This document shows, piece after piece, positions 1-4,883 of a stretch of 5,162 nt of DNA. A program made the translations under genes and the position numbers. Location: positions 1-5,162 of the forward strand of contig DAHWHV010000380.1 of NCBI GenBank assembly GCA_027335545.1, given 5' to 3'. The number at the start of each line of letters is the position of its first letter. Position 1 is the stretch's first letter. The DNA comes from Clostridia bacterium (GTDB taxonomy: Bacteria; Bacillota_E; RBS10-35; JAJYVN01). The notes under the pieces were generated by a model, which was not told the origin of the DNA, did no database searches, and saw only the letters and a program-made list of their open reading frames with translations.

Positions 1-199
1 GCATCACCCAGCAGACGCGCCGCGCCTGACAGCGCGCCACCAGGTCCGCCAGCGAGGTCGCGCCGACGACCCCGGCCGGGGCGGCCGCGGCCACCGCCTC
101 GGGGTTGCGATCGAACCCCACGACCTCATGCCCGCCGCGCACCAAGCGCTCTGCCATGTTTCGCCCCATGCGGCCGAGGCCGATCATCCCGATTCGCAC
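1..199 (-). CDS. gnd: 6-phosphogluconate dehydrogenase, GndA/YqeC type (N-terminal part, runs off left edge)
   Basis: This is the first 66 codons of a decarboxylating 6-phosphogluconate dehydrogenase, a cytosolic enzyme that oxidises 6-phosphogluconate to ribulose 5-phosphate in the pentose phosphate pathway. The translation opens with a Rossmann nucleotide-binding motif, GLGRMG at residues 7-12, followed by NMAERLVRGGHEVVGFDRN. The Asp-Arg-Asn at residues 30-32, at the end of the second strand, resembles the shorter GndA/YqeC forms, which usually prefer NAD; classical NADP enzymes tend to have Asn-Arg there. A later segment, LADLVARCQARRVCWVM, matches the conserved 'LxxLVxxLxxPRxVWVM' stretch of this family. 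The GTG start at 199 is chosen because GAGGTG lies 6 nt upstream and the Rossmann strand begins at once. An in-frame GTG at 208 is less likely. The rest of the enzyme lies outside the window. The main alternative is a related beta-hydroxyacid dehydrogenase. Confidence 0.88.
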   Translation of the reverse strand, partial: MRIGMIGLGRMGRNMAERLVRGGHEVVGFDRNPEAVAAAAPAGVVGATSLADLVARCQARRVCWVM

Positions 200-205
200 C
201 GACTT

Positions 206-211
206 CACCTC
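206..211 (-). promoter_or_regulatory. Ribosome binding site of gnd
   Basis: On the minus strand GAGGTG is followed by a 6-nt spacer and GTG at 199. This fixes the start of the dehydrogenase, because the alternative GTG at 208 lies inside this site. Confidence 0.65.
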
Positions 212-251
212 GTTCAGAAGGGCCCCCCGTCGCGCCCGGCCGGAGAGACAC

Positions 252-290
252 GCCCGCGGCGCTCAGCGATCACCTATCGCCGCCGCGGGC
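252..290. promoter_or_regulatory. Strong hairpin in the gnd leader, SD/anti-SD-like loop
   Basis: GCCCGCGGCG (252-261) pairs perfectly with CGCCGCGGGC (281-290). After a 4-nt bulge, CTCA, GCGAT (266-270) pairs with ATCGC (276-280) around a 5-nt loop, CACCT. The result is a 15-bp stem. No U-tract follows on either strand, so it is not an ordinary intrinsic terminator. Read in the gnd direction the loop is AGGTG, a copy of the gnd ribosome binding site core about 60 nt upstream of the real one. Read on the plus strand it is CACCT. A regulatory role for the gnd mRNA is inference. Confidence 0.5.
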
Positions 291-438
291 TCCCCGGCGC
301 GCCGTCGCCCGCACGCCCGTGGCGGGCCAAGTCGGCATGCCGTCCCCCCGAACGTCGCGTTGCCGGCCGAACCGCGCCCGCCACGCGGGAGATGCCCACG
401 TCCGACGGGGCTGCGGCGCCGCGCCTTCCGCCGGCAGC

Positions 439-461
439 CGGGGCGGGCCGTTCCCGCCCCG
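439..461. repeat. Perfect 9-bp inverted repeat (hairpin)
   Basis: CGGGGCGGG (439-447) pairs with CCCGCCCCG (453-461) around a 5-nt loop, CCGTT. There is no U-tract. In such GC-rich DNA some hairpins of this size arise by chance, so no function is assigned. Confidence 0.3.
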
Positions 462-956
462 CCGAACGCGCCAGGGTGGGGGCCCCCCGGGGTGGCCGAA
501 GGGGCTGTGGCGGCCGGGGCGGCCGGATGGTTCCCGGGACGGGCCGTGGAACGGGCCTACGCCGCGCGCGCGGCCCCCACCTGCCTGGGGCCGCAGGGGG
601 CCGGTTGCTTTACGGTACGTGCGTGGCAAGGGGCCCTGTCCCTGCTTCGCAGCCACCGGCCAGGTGTGCCGCGCCGAGTGCAGCAGCGCCGTGGCGACCG
701 GGGCACAGGCCAAGATACGCCTCGGTGCGTGCAACACCAGAGGCGCTGCGATCCTGACGATCTGTTAGGCTACCTCATGCGGGCCAAGGGCGCCGACGGT
801 TTCCCCAACGGATGCCCCGCAACACGCCTGCCTCCGGCTTGGTATCCTCGGCCACCCTGCAGCGGATCCAGCCGGAGAGCACCGTTAGGAGATCCTTGCG
901 GAGCGCCCCGCGTCCCGTACACTACACCGGGCCGCTTCCCAGCACCGGGACCCCGC

Positions 957-1842
957 TTCCGGAAGGTGGCCGAGATCTTGCAGAGGCGGCTGTTCGAGGC
1001 CGTGGCGCCGGAGCCTGCTCGCCGCGAGGCGACCGAGGCCTTCTTCGCGGCCCTGGCCGGTCTGCCCCTGCGCCCGGCGCAGACGACCCCGGCGGCCTAC
1101 GACCGCATGCTGGCCTCCTCCCCTTCCACCCCGACCTGATCGAGGTCCTGTACCAGAAGTGGTCGCAGCTGCCGGGCACCGGGTTGCAGCGTACGCGGGG
1201 CGCGTTGCGGCTGATGGCGCTCGCGCTGCGGTCCGCCGCGGACCGCGACCCCGGCGCGTGGGTTGGGCCCGGCACGCTGCTCGGCGCGGGGGCGGTCCCG
1301 TCGCCGGCCCTGACCGAGCTAGTCAGCCACGCCGCCGAACGCGAGCCGCGGACCCCGATCCTCACGGGCGAGTTCTCCAGAGCGGCCGAGGTGCAGGCCA
1401 TCTACCCCAGCCTCCGGGCACGCGAGGTCGAGCGGGCCGTCGTGGCGGCGTTCCTGCACTCGCAGCCGGCGGGGCAGTCGGCCGCACCGGCAGACCTCTG
1501 GATCCTTCTCGCCCATCCCGGCTTGGACCGCGCCGCGATGGAGGAGGGCCCGCGGCAGGGGCGCCGCCGCTCGTGGTTCCTCTCCGAGGACGAGTCGCTT
1601 TGGCGCTGGTCGCGCTCCGCACCGACGGGCGCACGTACCTCGGCGAAGCACCGCCCGACGGCCCACCGCAGGAGCGCGCCGTCCTCGTGGCGGCGCCGGA
1701 ACCGCTCAGCGCCGAGTCCCTGCTGCCCGCGGCCCCGCCCGGCGCCTGGGGCAGCGATGGCGTCACCGACCTCGCCACGCTGGCCAGGTCGGTGGAGACC
1801 GCGCAGAAGCGCGCCGTACCGTGGTCGCTGGTGTCGCAGTTT
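957..1842 (+). pseudogene. DUF499-type ATPase, truncated and frameshifted remnant
   Basis: Three successive reading frames each carry protein-like sequence with high GC3. First frame, about 957-1119: FRKVAEILQRRLFEAV and a Glu/Ala-rich helix ending YDRMLASS. Second frame, about 1120-1598: FHPDLIEVLYQKWSQLPG, then LQRTRGALRLMALALRSA, later LWILLAHPGL and RSWFLSEDES. Third frame, about 1600-1842: DGRTYLGEAPPDG through KRAVPWSLVSQF. The run 'RRLFE...YPxHPxLxxxLYxxW...FQRTRGxLRLMA' is, from memory, the hallmark of DUF499 proteins: large AAA-type ATPases of about 1000 residues, often found beside DUF1156 methyltransferases, helicases and nucleases in defence-type loci. Only about 300 residues remain. 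The N-terminal ATPase half with its Walker A motif is missing, and the fragment fades into repeats at 1841. The first frame change looks like one base lost from a C run near 1117-1121. The second, near 1598-1600, could be a single base or the scar of a larger deletion. No partner genes are present. The function is lost; the family assignment is from memory and fairly confident. Confidence 0.62.
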
Positions 1843-1880
1843 CCCGGTCACTCCCGGTCACTCCCGGTCACTCCCAGCCA
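1841..1880. repeat. 10-bp tandem repeat, four units
   Basis: Four consecutive 10-base units read TTCCCGGTCA, CTCCCGGTCA, CTCCCGGTCA and CTCCCAGCCA. The middle two are identical and the outer ones differ slightly. The array begins exactly where DUF499-like sequence ends. Each full unit contains GGTCA, the half-site of the longer repeats that follow. Confidence 0.85.
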
Positions 1881-1881
1881 C

Positions 1882-1908
1882 TGGCGGGTCAATTCCGTGA
1901 CCCCGCCA
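1882..1908. repeat. Inverted repeat around the first GGGTCAATTCCGTGAC copy
   Basis: TGGCGGGTCA (1882-1891) pairs with TGACCCCGCCA (1898-1908), leaving one bulged C and a 6-nt loop, ATTCCG. It forms a 10-bp stem centred on the first copy of the 16-bp repeat, so this copy is far more symmetrical than the other two. It could be a protein-binding site or a hairpin. Confidence 0.6.
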
Positions 1909-1984
1909 ACGGACCAAGTCGGCTCGGAGCGGGTGGGTCAATTACGTGACGCGATCCCCGCCTTCGGTGGGTCAATTACGTGAC
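1886..1984 (+). repeat. Three direct copies of GGGTCAATTNCGTGAC
   Basis: The copies are at 1886-1901 (N = C), 1935-1950 and 1969-1984 (N = A in both). The last two share 19 identical bases, GGTGGGTCAATTACGTGAC, at 1932-1950 and 1966-1984. Start-to-start spacing is 49 and 34 bp, neither a whole number of helical turns. Each copy has internal symmetry, GTCA-N6-TGAC. No copy in either orientation was seen elsewhere in the window. Repeated short motifs of this kind are typical of IS21-family ends, where the transposase binds several copies. Operator sites for a regulator of the gene at 2083 are the alternative. Confidence 0.8.
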
Positions 1985-2071
1985 CGCTGACAGCATGGGT
2001 GCTGGAGGCCGCCGCCGGATCCAAACGAACGCGGTGAACACCGTCTTGGGCCGGCCTGCCGGATTCCATAC

Positions 2072-2076
2072 AGGTG
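2072..2076 (+). promoter_or_regulatory. Ribosome binding site for the ATG start of the solute-binding protein
   Basis: AGGTG sits 6 nt before ATG at 2083. A competing site, AGGGGGGGA at 2116-2124, precedes an in-frame TTG at 2131 with the same 6-nt spacing, so the start is not settled. Confidence 0.4.
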
Positions 2077-2082
2077 TTCATC

Positions 2083-3414
2083 ATGCTATCGTGGGATGGG
2101 ACGCCTGTGGGCGGGAGGGGGGGATCGCCGTTGCGGCGTGTCGGGCGGCGCGCCATGCTGGCCGGGGCCGCGGCGCTGCTAGCGGGCGCCGGCGCCACGC
2201 TCGCGCAGGGAATGGAGTCCGCACGGGCCTCACGCCTGCCGATCCCCCCGCTCACCCTGCTGGTCGGGTCCGGTGGCGGGCCCACCGAGCCGCCCTTTGC
2301 CGCGCAGGCCGCGACCACGTTGGTCGGGGCATTCCGCGCCCAGGAGCCCGCGGCCCGCGTGCGCGTCAGCGTCGCGCGCTCCACGCTGGTCCAGGTGGCC
2401 TCGGCCATGCTCGGCGGGCGCGACGTGGCCGCCGACCTCATGCTGGTGCCGCCCGCGGTGCGCGACCTGCCGAACGCCGGGGTGCTGATGCACAGCCTCA
2501 CGCCCACCCTGCGCGCCACGGGCGTGGGCGCGGGGGTGTACCCCTCGCTCCTGACGTACTGCAGCGCGGGTGGGCGCCTTCTGAGCGCGCCGCTCTTCCG
2601 CGACCCACTGGTCGTCTACTACAACGTCGACGCCTTCGCCCGCGCCGGCGTCCCCGCCCTGCCCGGTGATTGGACGCTGCAGGGCTTCATGGACGTCTGC
2701 CGCGTGCTGGCCGGCGCCCGGACCCGCCCGGTGCCGCATCCCCTGGCCAACGCGGTCGCCCGCTTTGACGCCGAACTCCTCGGGGCCTTCATCGCCGGGT
2801 TTGGCGGGGGGCTGGGAGCGGCCGACCTCGACGGGCTGGCCTCACCGGCCGGGGTGCGCGGCGTCGAGGCCCTGCTCGCGCTGCGCGCCTTCGAACCGGT
2901 GACACCCGTGCCGTCCCCCCGCGATCTGTTCGCCAGGGCCGGGGCCGCCATGTACTTCGGCCACCAGCGCGACCTCGCCTACCTCACCGCCGCGATCGGC
3001 GACCTCTTCGCCTGGAACGTCGCCTCCCTGCCGCGCTTTCCCGCGCGCGCCGCTGTCCCCGTGCAGGCACAGGGGCTCGCCGTCGTCACGGGACAGCCGG
3101 GGCACCGCCCTGAGGCCACGGCCCTGGCCCTGTTCGGGGTCACGCCCTCCGCCCAAGCCGCGGCCGCCCCGACCGGGGCAGGCGTCCCCTCCCTGCGTGG
3201 GCTGGCCGCCTCCGCGCTCTGGCGCGCCCCCATGCCTCCGGTGGACCTCAGCGTCTTTGTGCGCCAGCCCGAAGCCGACCTGGTCATCCCCCCGGCCCTC
3301 TGGACGACGGCCCCCCTGCAACGCGCGTTGCGCGATTGCCTGCAGGGCACGCCACCCGCCGAGGCCCTGGCCGCCGCGCGCGCCGCCCTCGCGCTAGCCC
3401 CGTGGGGGCCGTGA
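2083..3414 (+). CDS. Extracellular solute-binding protein (ABC sugar-type), Tat signal
   Basis: A 443-residue protein of the normal length for family 1 solute-binding proteins, which capture sugars or related solutes outside the membrane for an ABC importer. Residues 18-41 form a twin-arginine signal, RRVGRRAML then an Ala/Gly/Leu-rich core ending ATLA; there is no lipobox cysteine. Residues 57-62 (LTLLVG) are the first strand. DLPNAGVLMHSLTP (128-141) matches the usual 'l..l...G.l.pl.p' segment, and LVVYYNVDAFARAGVP (176-191) followed by DW matches the family's 'yYNkdlFkkaGl..P.TW' signature. WNVASLPRFP (from 311) and GLAVVTGQPGHRPEATALAL fit the C-terminal lobe. No permease or ATPase gene is adjacent and the next gene faces it, so it is an orphan whose partners must lie elsewhere. 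The ATG at 2083 is conventional, but codons 1-16 use A or T at the third position more often than the rest, and TTG at 2131 would give a shorter, more typical Tat leader. Substrate unknown. Confidence 0.83.
   Translation: MLSWDGTPVGGRGGSPLRRVGRRAMLAGAAALLAGAGATLAQGMESARASRLPIPPLTLLVGSGGGPTEPPFAAQAATTLVGAFRAQEPAARVRVSVARSTLVQVASAMLGGRDVAADLMLVPPAVRDLPNAGVLMHSLTPTLRATGVGAGVYPSLLTYCSAGGRLLSAPLFRDPLVVYYNVDAFARAGVPALPGDWTLQGFMDVCRVLAGARTRPVPHPLANAVARFDAELLGAFIAGFGGGLGAADLDGLASPAGVRGVEALLALRAFEPVTPVPSPRDLFARAGAAMYFGHQRDLAYLTAAIGDLFAWNVASLPRFPARAAVPVQAQGLAVVTGQPGHRPEATALALFGVTPSAQAAAAPTGAGVPSLRGLAASALWRAPMPPVDLSVFVRQPEADLVIPPALWTTAPLQRALRDCLQGTPPAEALAAARAALALAPWGP
2084..2092 (+). promoter_or_regulatory. 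Possible extended -10 promoter for the solute-binding protein
   Basis: TGCTATCGT fits TGN-TATNNT, with no good -35 hexamer 17 nt upstream. If used, transcription would begin near 2099 and only the TTG start at 2131 would be available. Weak evidence. Confidence 0.2.
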
Positions 3415-3464
3415 CAGAGGGGCAGGCATGGCGAGCGGCGCGACACGTGCGGGGTGAGCGGCGC

Positions 3465-3506
3465 GGCGCTGGGGTTGGACCGCTCGGACGCGCCCGGCCC
3501 AGCGCC
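3465..3506. terminator. Hairpin between convergent genes, possible two-way terminator
   Basis: GGCGCTGGG (3465-3473) pairs perfectly with CCCAGCGCC (3498-3506). The 24-nt loop contains a small CCG-CT-CGG hairpin. It sits in the 112-bp gap between the stop of the solute-binding protein (3414) and the stop of the MBL-fold gene (3527), where termination of both transcripts would be expected. Neither side has a U-tract, so it may only assist Rho-dependent ending. Confidence 0.4.
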
Positions 3507-3526
3507 CCCGGCCGGACGGACGGGAC

Positions 3527-4279
3527 TCACCCCAACTCGTAGGTGCGCGCCTCCAGGGCCCACTCCGCCCGCGGATAGGGCCCCCGCGCCTCGGCCAGCA
3601 GCGCCCCCGCGTCGTCATCAGGATGCAAGTGGGAGAGGAGCAGAAGAGACGCGCCGGCCTCCGCGGCGAGGCGCGCGGCCTCCGCCGCTCCCATCCCACC
3701 CTCCAGTCCCTCGTCCAGGCCGTCGGCCGGCCCCCCCACCTCGACGAGCAGCCATGGCACCCCCGCCACGGCGCTCGCCAGTTCGGGGCCGGGCCGGCCC
3801 AGCGTCACCAGCGCGCAGCGCACGCCCCCGGGCGCCGCCGCCACCACGGCCACGCCGGGCCAGGGGTGGGATTGGCGCACAAACGAGAAGCGCCAGCCGC
3901 CCACCGTGACCACGTCGGCGGCGCCGAAACGCCGTACGTCCAGCACGCCCGGGCGGTGTTGGGCCCGCCAGGCCGCATCCGGCTCCCCGAAGGCGTACAC
4001 CGGTAGCAGCCCGCGCCGGCGCCCGTGCTCCCGCGCGCACGCGGCCAGCGATCCGACCGCCCAGAGGTCGGAGCAGTGGTCGGGGCGGAGGTCCGGTAAT
4101 AGCACGGCCGTCAGGCCCGCCGCTTCCGGCAGGGCCCAGGCCAGCCGCCCGGCCACGCCGCTGCCACAGCCCACCAGCACCTGTTCGCCCCCCGCCCGCA
4201 GCAAGTAGCCGCGACAGGCCTCTCCCGGCTGCGGAAAGGCCCCCGCACGTCCCAGCACCGTCAGCGTCGCATCCGGCAT
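3527..4279 (-). CDS. MBL-fold protein, YhfI-like, with degenerate metal site
   Basis: A 250-residue cytosolic-type protein with no signal peptide, close in length to YhfI-like metallo-beta-lactamase-fold hydrolases. It begins LTVLGRAGAFPQPGEACRGY (6-25), like the family's 'LTVLGxxGxxPxxGxAxSGYLL', then CGSGV (38-42). The metal motif HxHxDH appears as D63-L-R65-P-D67-H68. H138 (SHPWPG) and H217 (SHLHP) are in place. The expected 'GDTGP' strand reads G161-R162-P-G-P, so the bridging Asp is Arg, and the usual 'HMTAEEA' His is G195 (GGMGAAEA). Three of seven metal ligands are therefore replaced, two by Arg, although the fold and spacing are intact and codon use is normal. Active relatives hydrolyse phosphodiesters or similar bonds; this one is probably catalytically dead or altered. 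ATG at 4279 is chosen because the first strand follows at once; upstream residues are Arg/Pro-rich noise. Its ribosome binding site is weak (GGGGGCGGGAG). It converges on the solute-binding protein gene. Confidence 0.8.
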   Translation of the reverse strand: MPDATLTVLGRAGAFPQPGEACRGYLLRAGGEQVLVGCGSGVAGRLAWALPEAAGLTAVLLPDLRPDHCSDLWAVGSLAACAREHGRRRGLLPVYAFGEPDAAWRAQHRPGVLDVRRFGAADVVTVGGWRFSFVRQSHPWPGVAVVAAAPGGVRCALVTLGRPGPELASAVAGVPWLLVEVGGPADGLDEGLEGGMGAAEAARLAAEAGASLLLLSHLHPDDDAGALLAEARGPYPRAEWALEARTYELG

Positions 4280-4594
4280 GCTCCCGCCCCCGATCCCTTG
4301 GCCTGACGCCACCCAGAGCCGCCCGCTCAGCCGGGGCGAGCGACCGCCCGGGCCGCCCCCGGCACCCCTCGCAGAGCGGGTTCGACGTGGACCCGCCCAA
4401 CCCCGTTCCCGCAAGCCGGGTCGCGGAGCGGGGTGCGGGCGCCCGCGGCGCCGCGGACGCCTGGGCGCGGGCAGCGCGGACGGCTTCCTTCGCCGAGCGG
4501 CCCCCGGCAGGGGCCCGGTGGTCCTGAGCGGCCGGGAGCATCCGGCCCAGGCGAAAGGCCCCAACGACCCTGCACACCCTCACGCCCATGGGGT
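4280..4594. other. Non-coding GC-rich stretch upstream of the MBL-fold gene
   Basis: No credible gene on either strand: the open frames are Arg/Pro/Gly-rich with no motif. It must contain the promoter of the minus-strand MBL-fold gene, but no clear -10/-35 pair is visible. It holds a GCGGGT/ACCCGC hairpin (4376-4396), two overlapping perfect palindromes (4435-4446 and 4443-4456) and a GGCCCC/GGGGCC hairpin (4499-4515). Confidence 0.55.
4435..4456. repeat. Two overlapping perfect palindromes
   Basis: GCGGGCGCCCGC (4435-4446) and CCGCGGCGCCGCGG (4443-4456) are perfect 12- and 14-bp palindromes overlapping by 4 bases, about 155-180 bp upstream of the MBL-fold start. They could be operator sites or simple GC-rich low complexity. 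Confidence 0.35.
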
Positions 4595-4600
4595 TATGCT
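4571..4600 (+). promoter_or_regulatory. Possible promoter of the candidate small RNA
   Basis: TGCACA (4571-4576) and TATGCT (4595-4600) match 4 of 6 bases each of the TTGACA and TATAAT consensus, 18 nt apart. A local dip in GC content marks the -10. Transcription would start near 4607 and run into the terminator at 4884-4932. Confidence 0.3.
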
Positions 4601-4699
4601 GCACTGCGGTCGAGCGAGCGAGGAGACGGGCCGGGCGGCGGGTATCCGCCCGACGCGAATCTCAGGGCGGACGTGGAGCCCGGCGGAAGGCACGACGCA

Positions 4700-4765
4700 G
4701 GAGGCGATGTGCACGGGCAACGTGAGCGGTTCCACGGAAACGCCGCCGGATCACCGATCGCCTCC
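4700..4765. repeat. Perfect 9-bp inverted repeat closing a 48-nt domain
   Basis: GGAGGCGAT (4700-4708) pairs with ATCGCCTCC (4757-4765). The stem can continue with GTG (4709-4711) pairing CAC (4752-4754) past a two-base CG bulge. Inside, GTTCC and GGAA around 4729-4740 can form a small hairpin. It would also sequester the AGGAGG at 4699-4704. Confidence 0.5.
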
Positions 4766-4819
4766 GGGCCGGTCCGCCGGGGGCGAGACGCAAGGTGCAT
4801 AGCCGCGGGTTCCTCACGG

Positions 4820-4863
4820 CTGCCGCAGCGGCGGCAGTTCATCCGGTCACCAGATCGTGACCG
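4820..4863. repeat. Two adjacent 7-bp hairpins
   Basis: CTGCCGC (4820-4826) pairs with GCGGCAG (4831-4837) around AGCG. CGGTCAC (4844-4850) pairs with GTGACCG (4857-4863) around CAGATC. Both stems are perfect and lie 6 nt apart, 20 nt ahead of the terminator. Confidence 0.5.
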
Positions 4864-4883
4864 TGTAGCCGATAGGGGCTAAC

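Larger units (their letters stand above)
200..956. other. Long GC-rich stretch without a recognisable gene
   Basis: Several open frames cross this 757-base region on both strands, but their products are dominated by Arg, Pro, Gly and Ala with no conserved motif, as expected where stop codons are rare in GC-rich DNA. I found no tRNA or rRNA signature. It holds the gnd leader with its ribosome binding site, a strong hairpin at 252-290, a 9-bp hairpin at 439-461 and a 10-bp palindrome CGGCATGCCG near 334-343. At 896-923 TTGCGG and TACACT are 16 nt apart, a weak promoter-like pair just before the DUF499 fragment. The right end may contain further decayed DUF499 sequence, but I could not align it. 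Confidence 0.6.
1841..1995. mobile_element. Possible solo end of an insertion sequence (IS21-like)
   Basis: The block of repeats lies exactly where the DUF499 fragment stops, contains no gene, and ends in ...GCTGACAGCA. IS21-family elements finish in CA and carry several copies of a short repeat in each end, which fits. The transposase and its helper gene are absent, and no inverted partner end is visible, so this would be a relic. The family label is inference. The outer border at 1995 is set only by the CA dinucleotide. Confidence 0.3.

Noticed and set aside
270..737. 155-codon open frame on the minus strand
   Set aside because: Composition is Arg/Gly/Pro-rich with no domain, and there is no matching start context. 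It fits chance in GC-rich DNA.
105..956. Long plus-strand open frame leading into the DUF499 fragment
   Set aside because: The first part is antisense to gnd and the rest is an Arg/Pro-rich product with no motif. Only the section after about 957 looks like protein.
896..1900. TTAGGAGATCC-TTG as a start for the DUF499 fragment
   Set aside because: The ribosome-binding-like site leads into the wrong frame for the first conserved segment, and the ATPase half is missing, so it is not a functional start.
1841..1984. CRISPR array
   Set aside because: Repeats are 10-16 bp with uneven spacing and no spacer-length units, and no cas gene is present.
2046..2072. TTGGGC/CATACA promoter before the solute-binding protein
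   Set aside because: The spacer is only 15 nt and the -10 match is poor.
4376..4396. tRNA T-arm-like GCGGGTTCGACGTGGACCCGC region
   Set aside because: The loop is 9 nt and no acceptor, D or anticodon arm can be placed around it.
4280..4604. Upstream extension of the MBL-fold gene to 4564 or 4604
   Set aside because: The extra residues are Arg/Pro/Gly-rich, absent from the family, and precede the normal first beta-strand at Met 4279.
4278..4802. 174-codon plus-strand open frame
   Set aside because: It overlaps the MBL-fold start, has no motif and low-complexity composition. Its short 3' part from ATG 4707 lies only 2 nt from AGGAGG.
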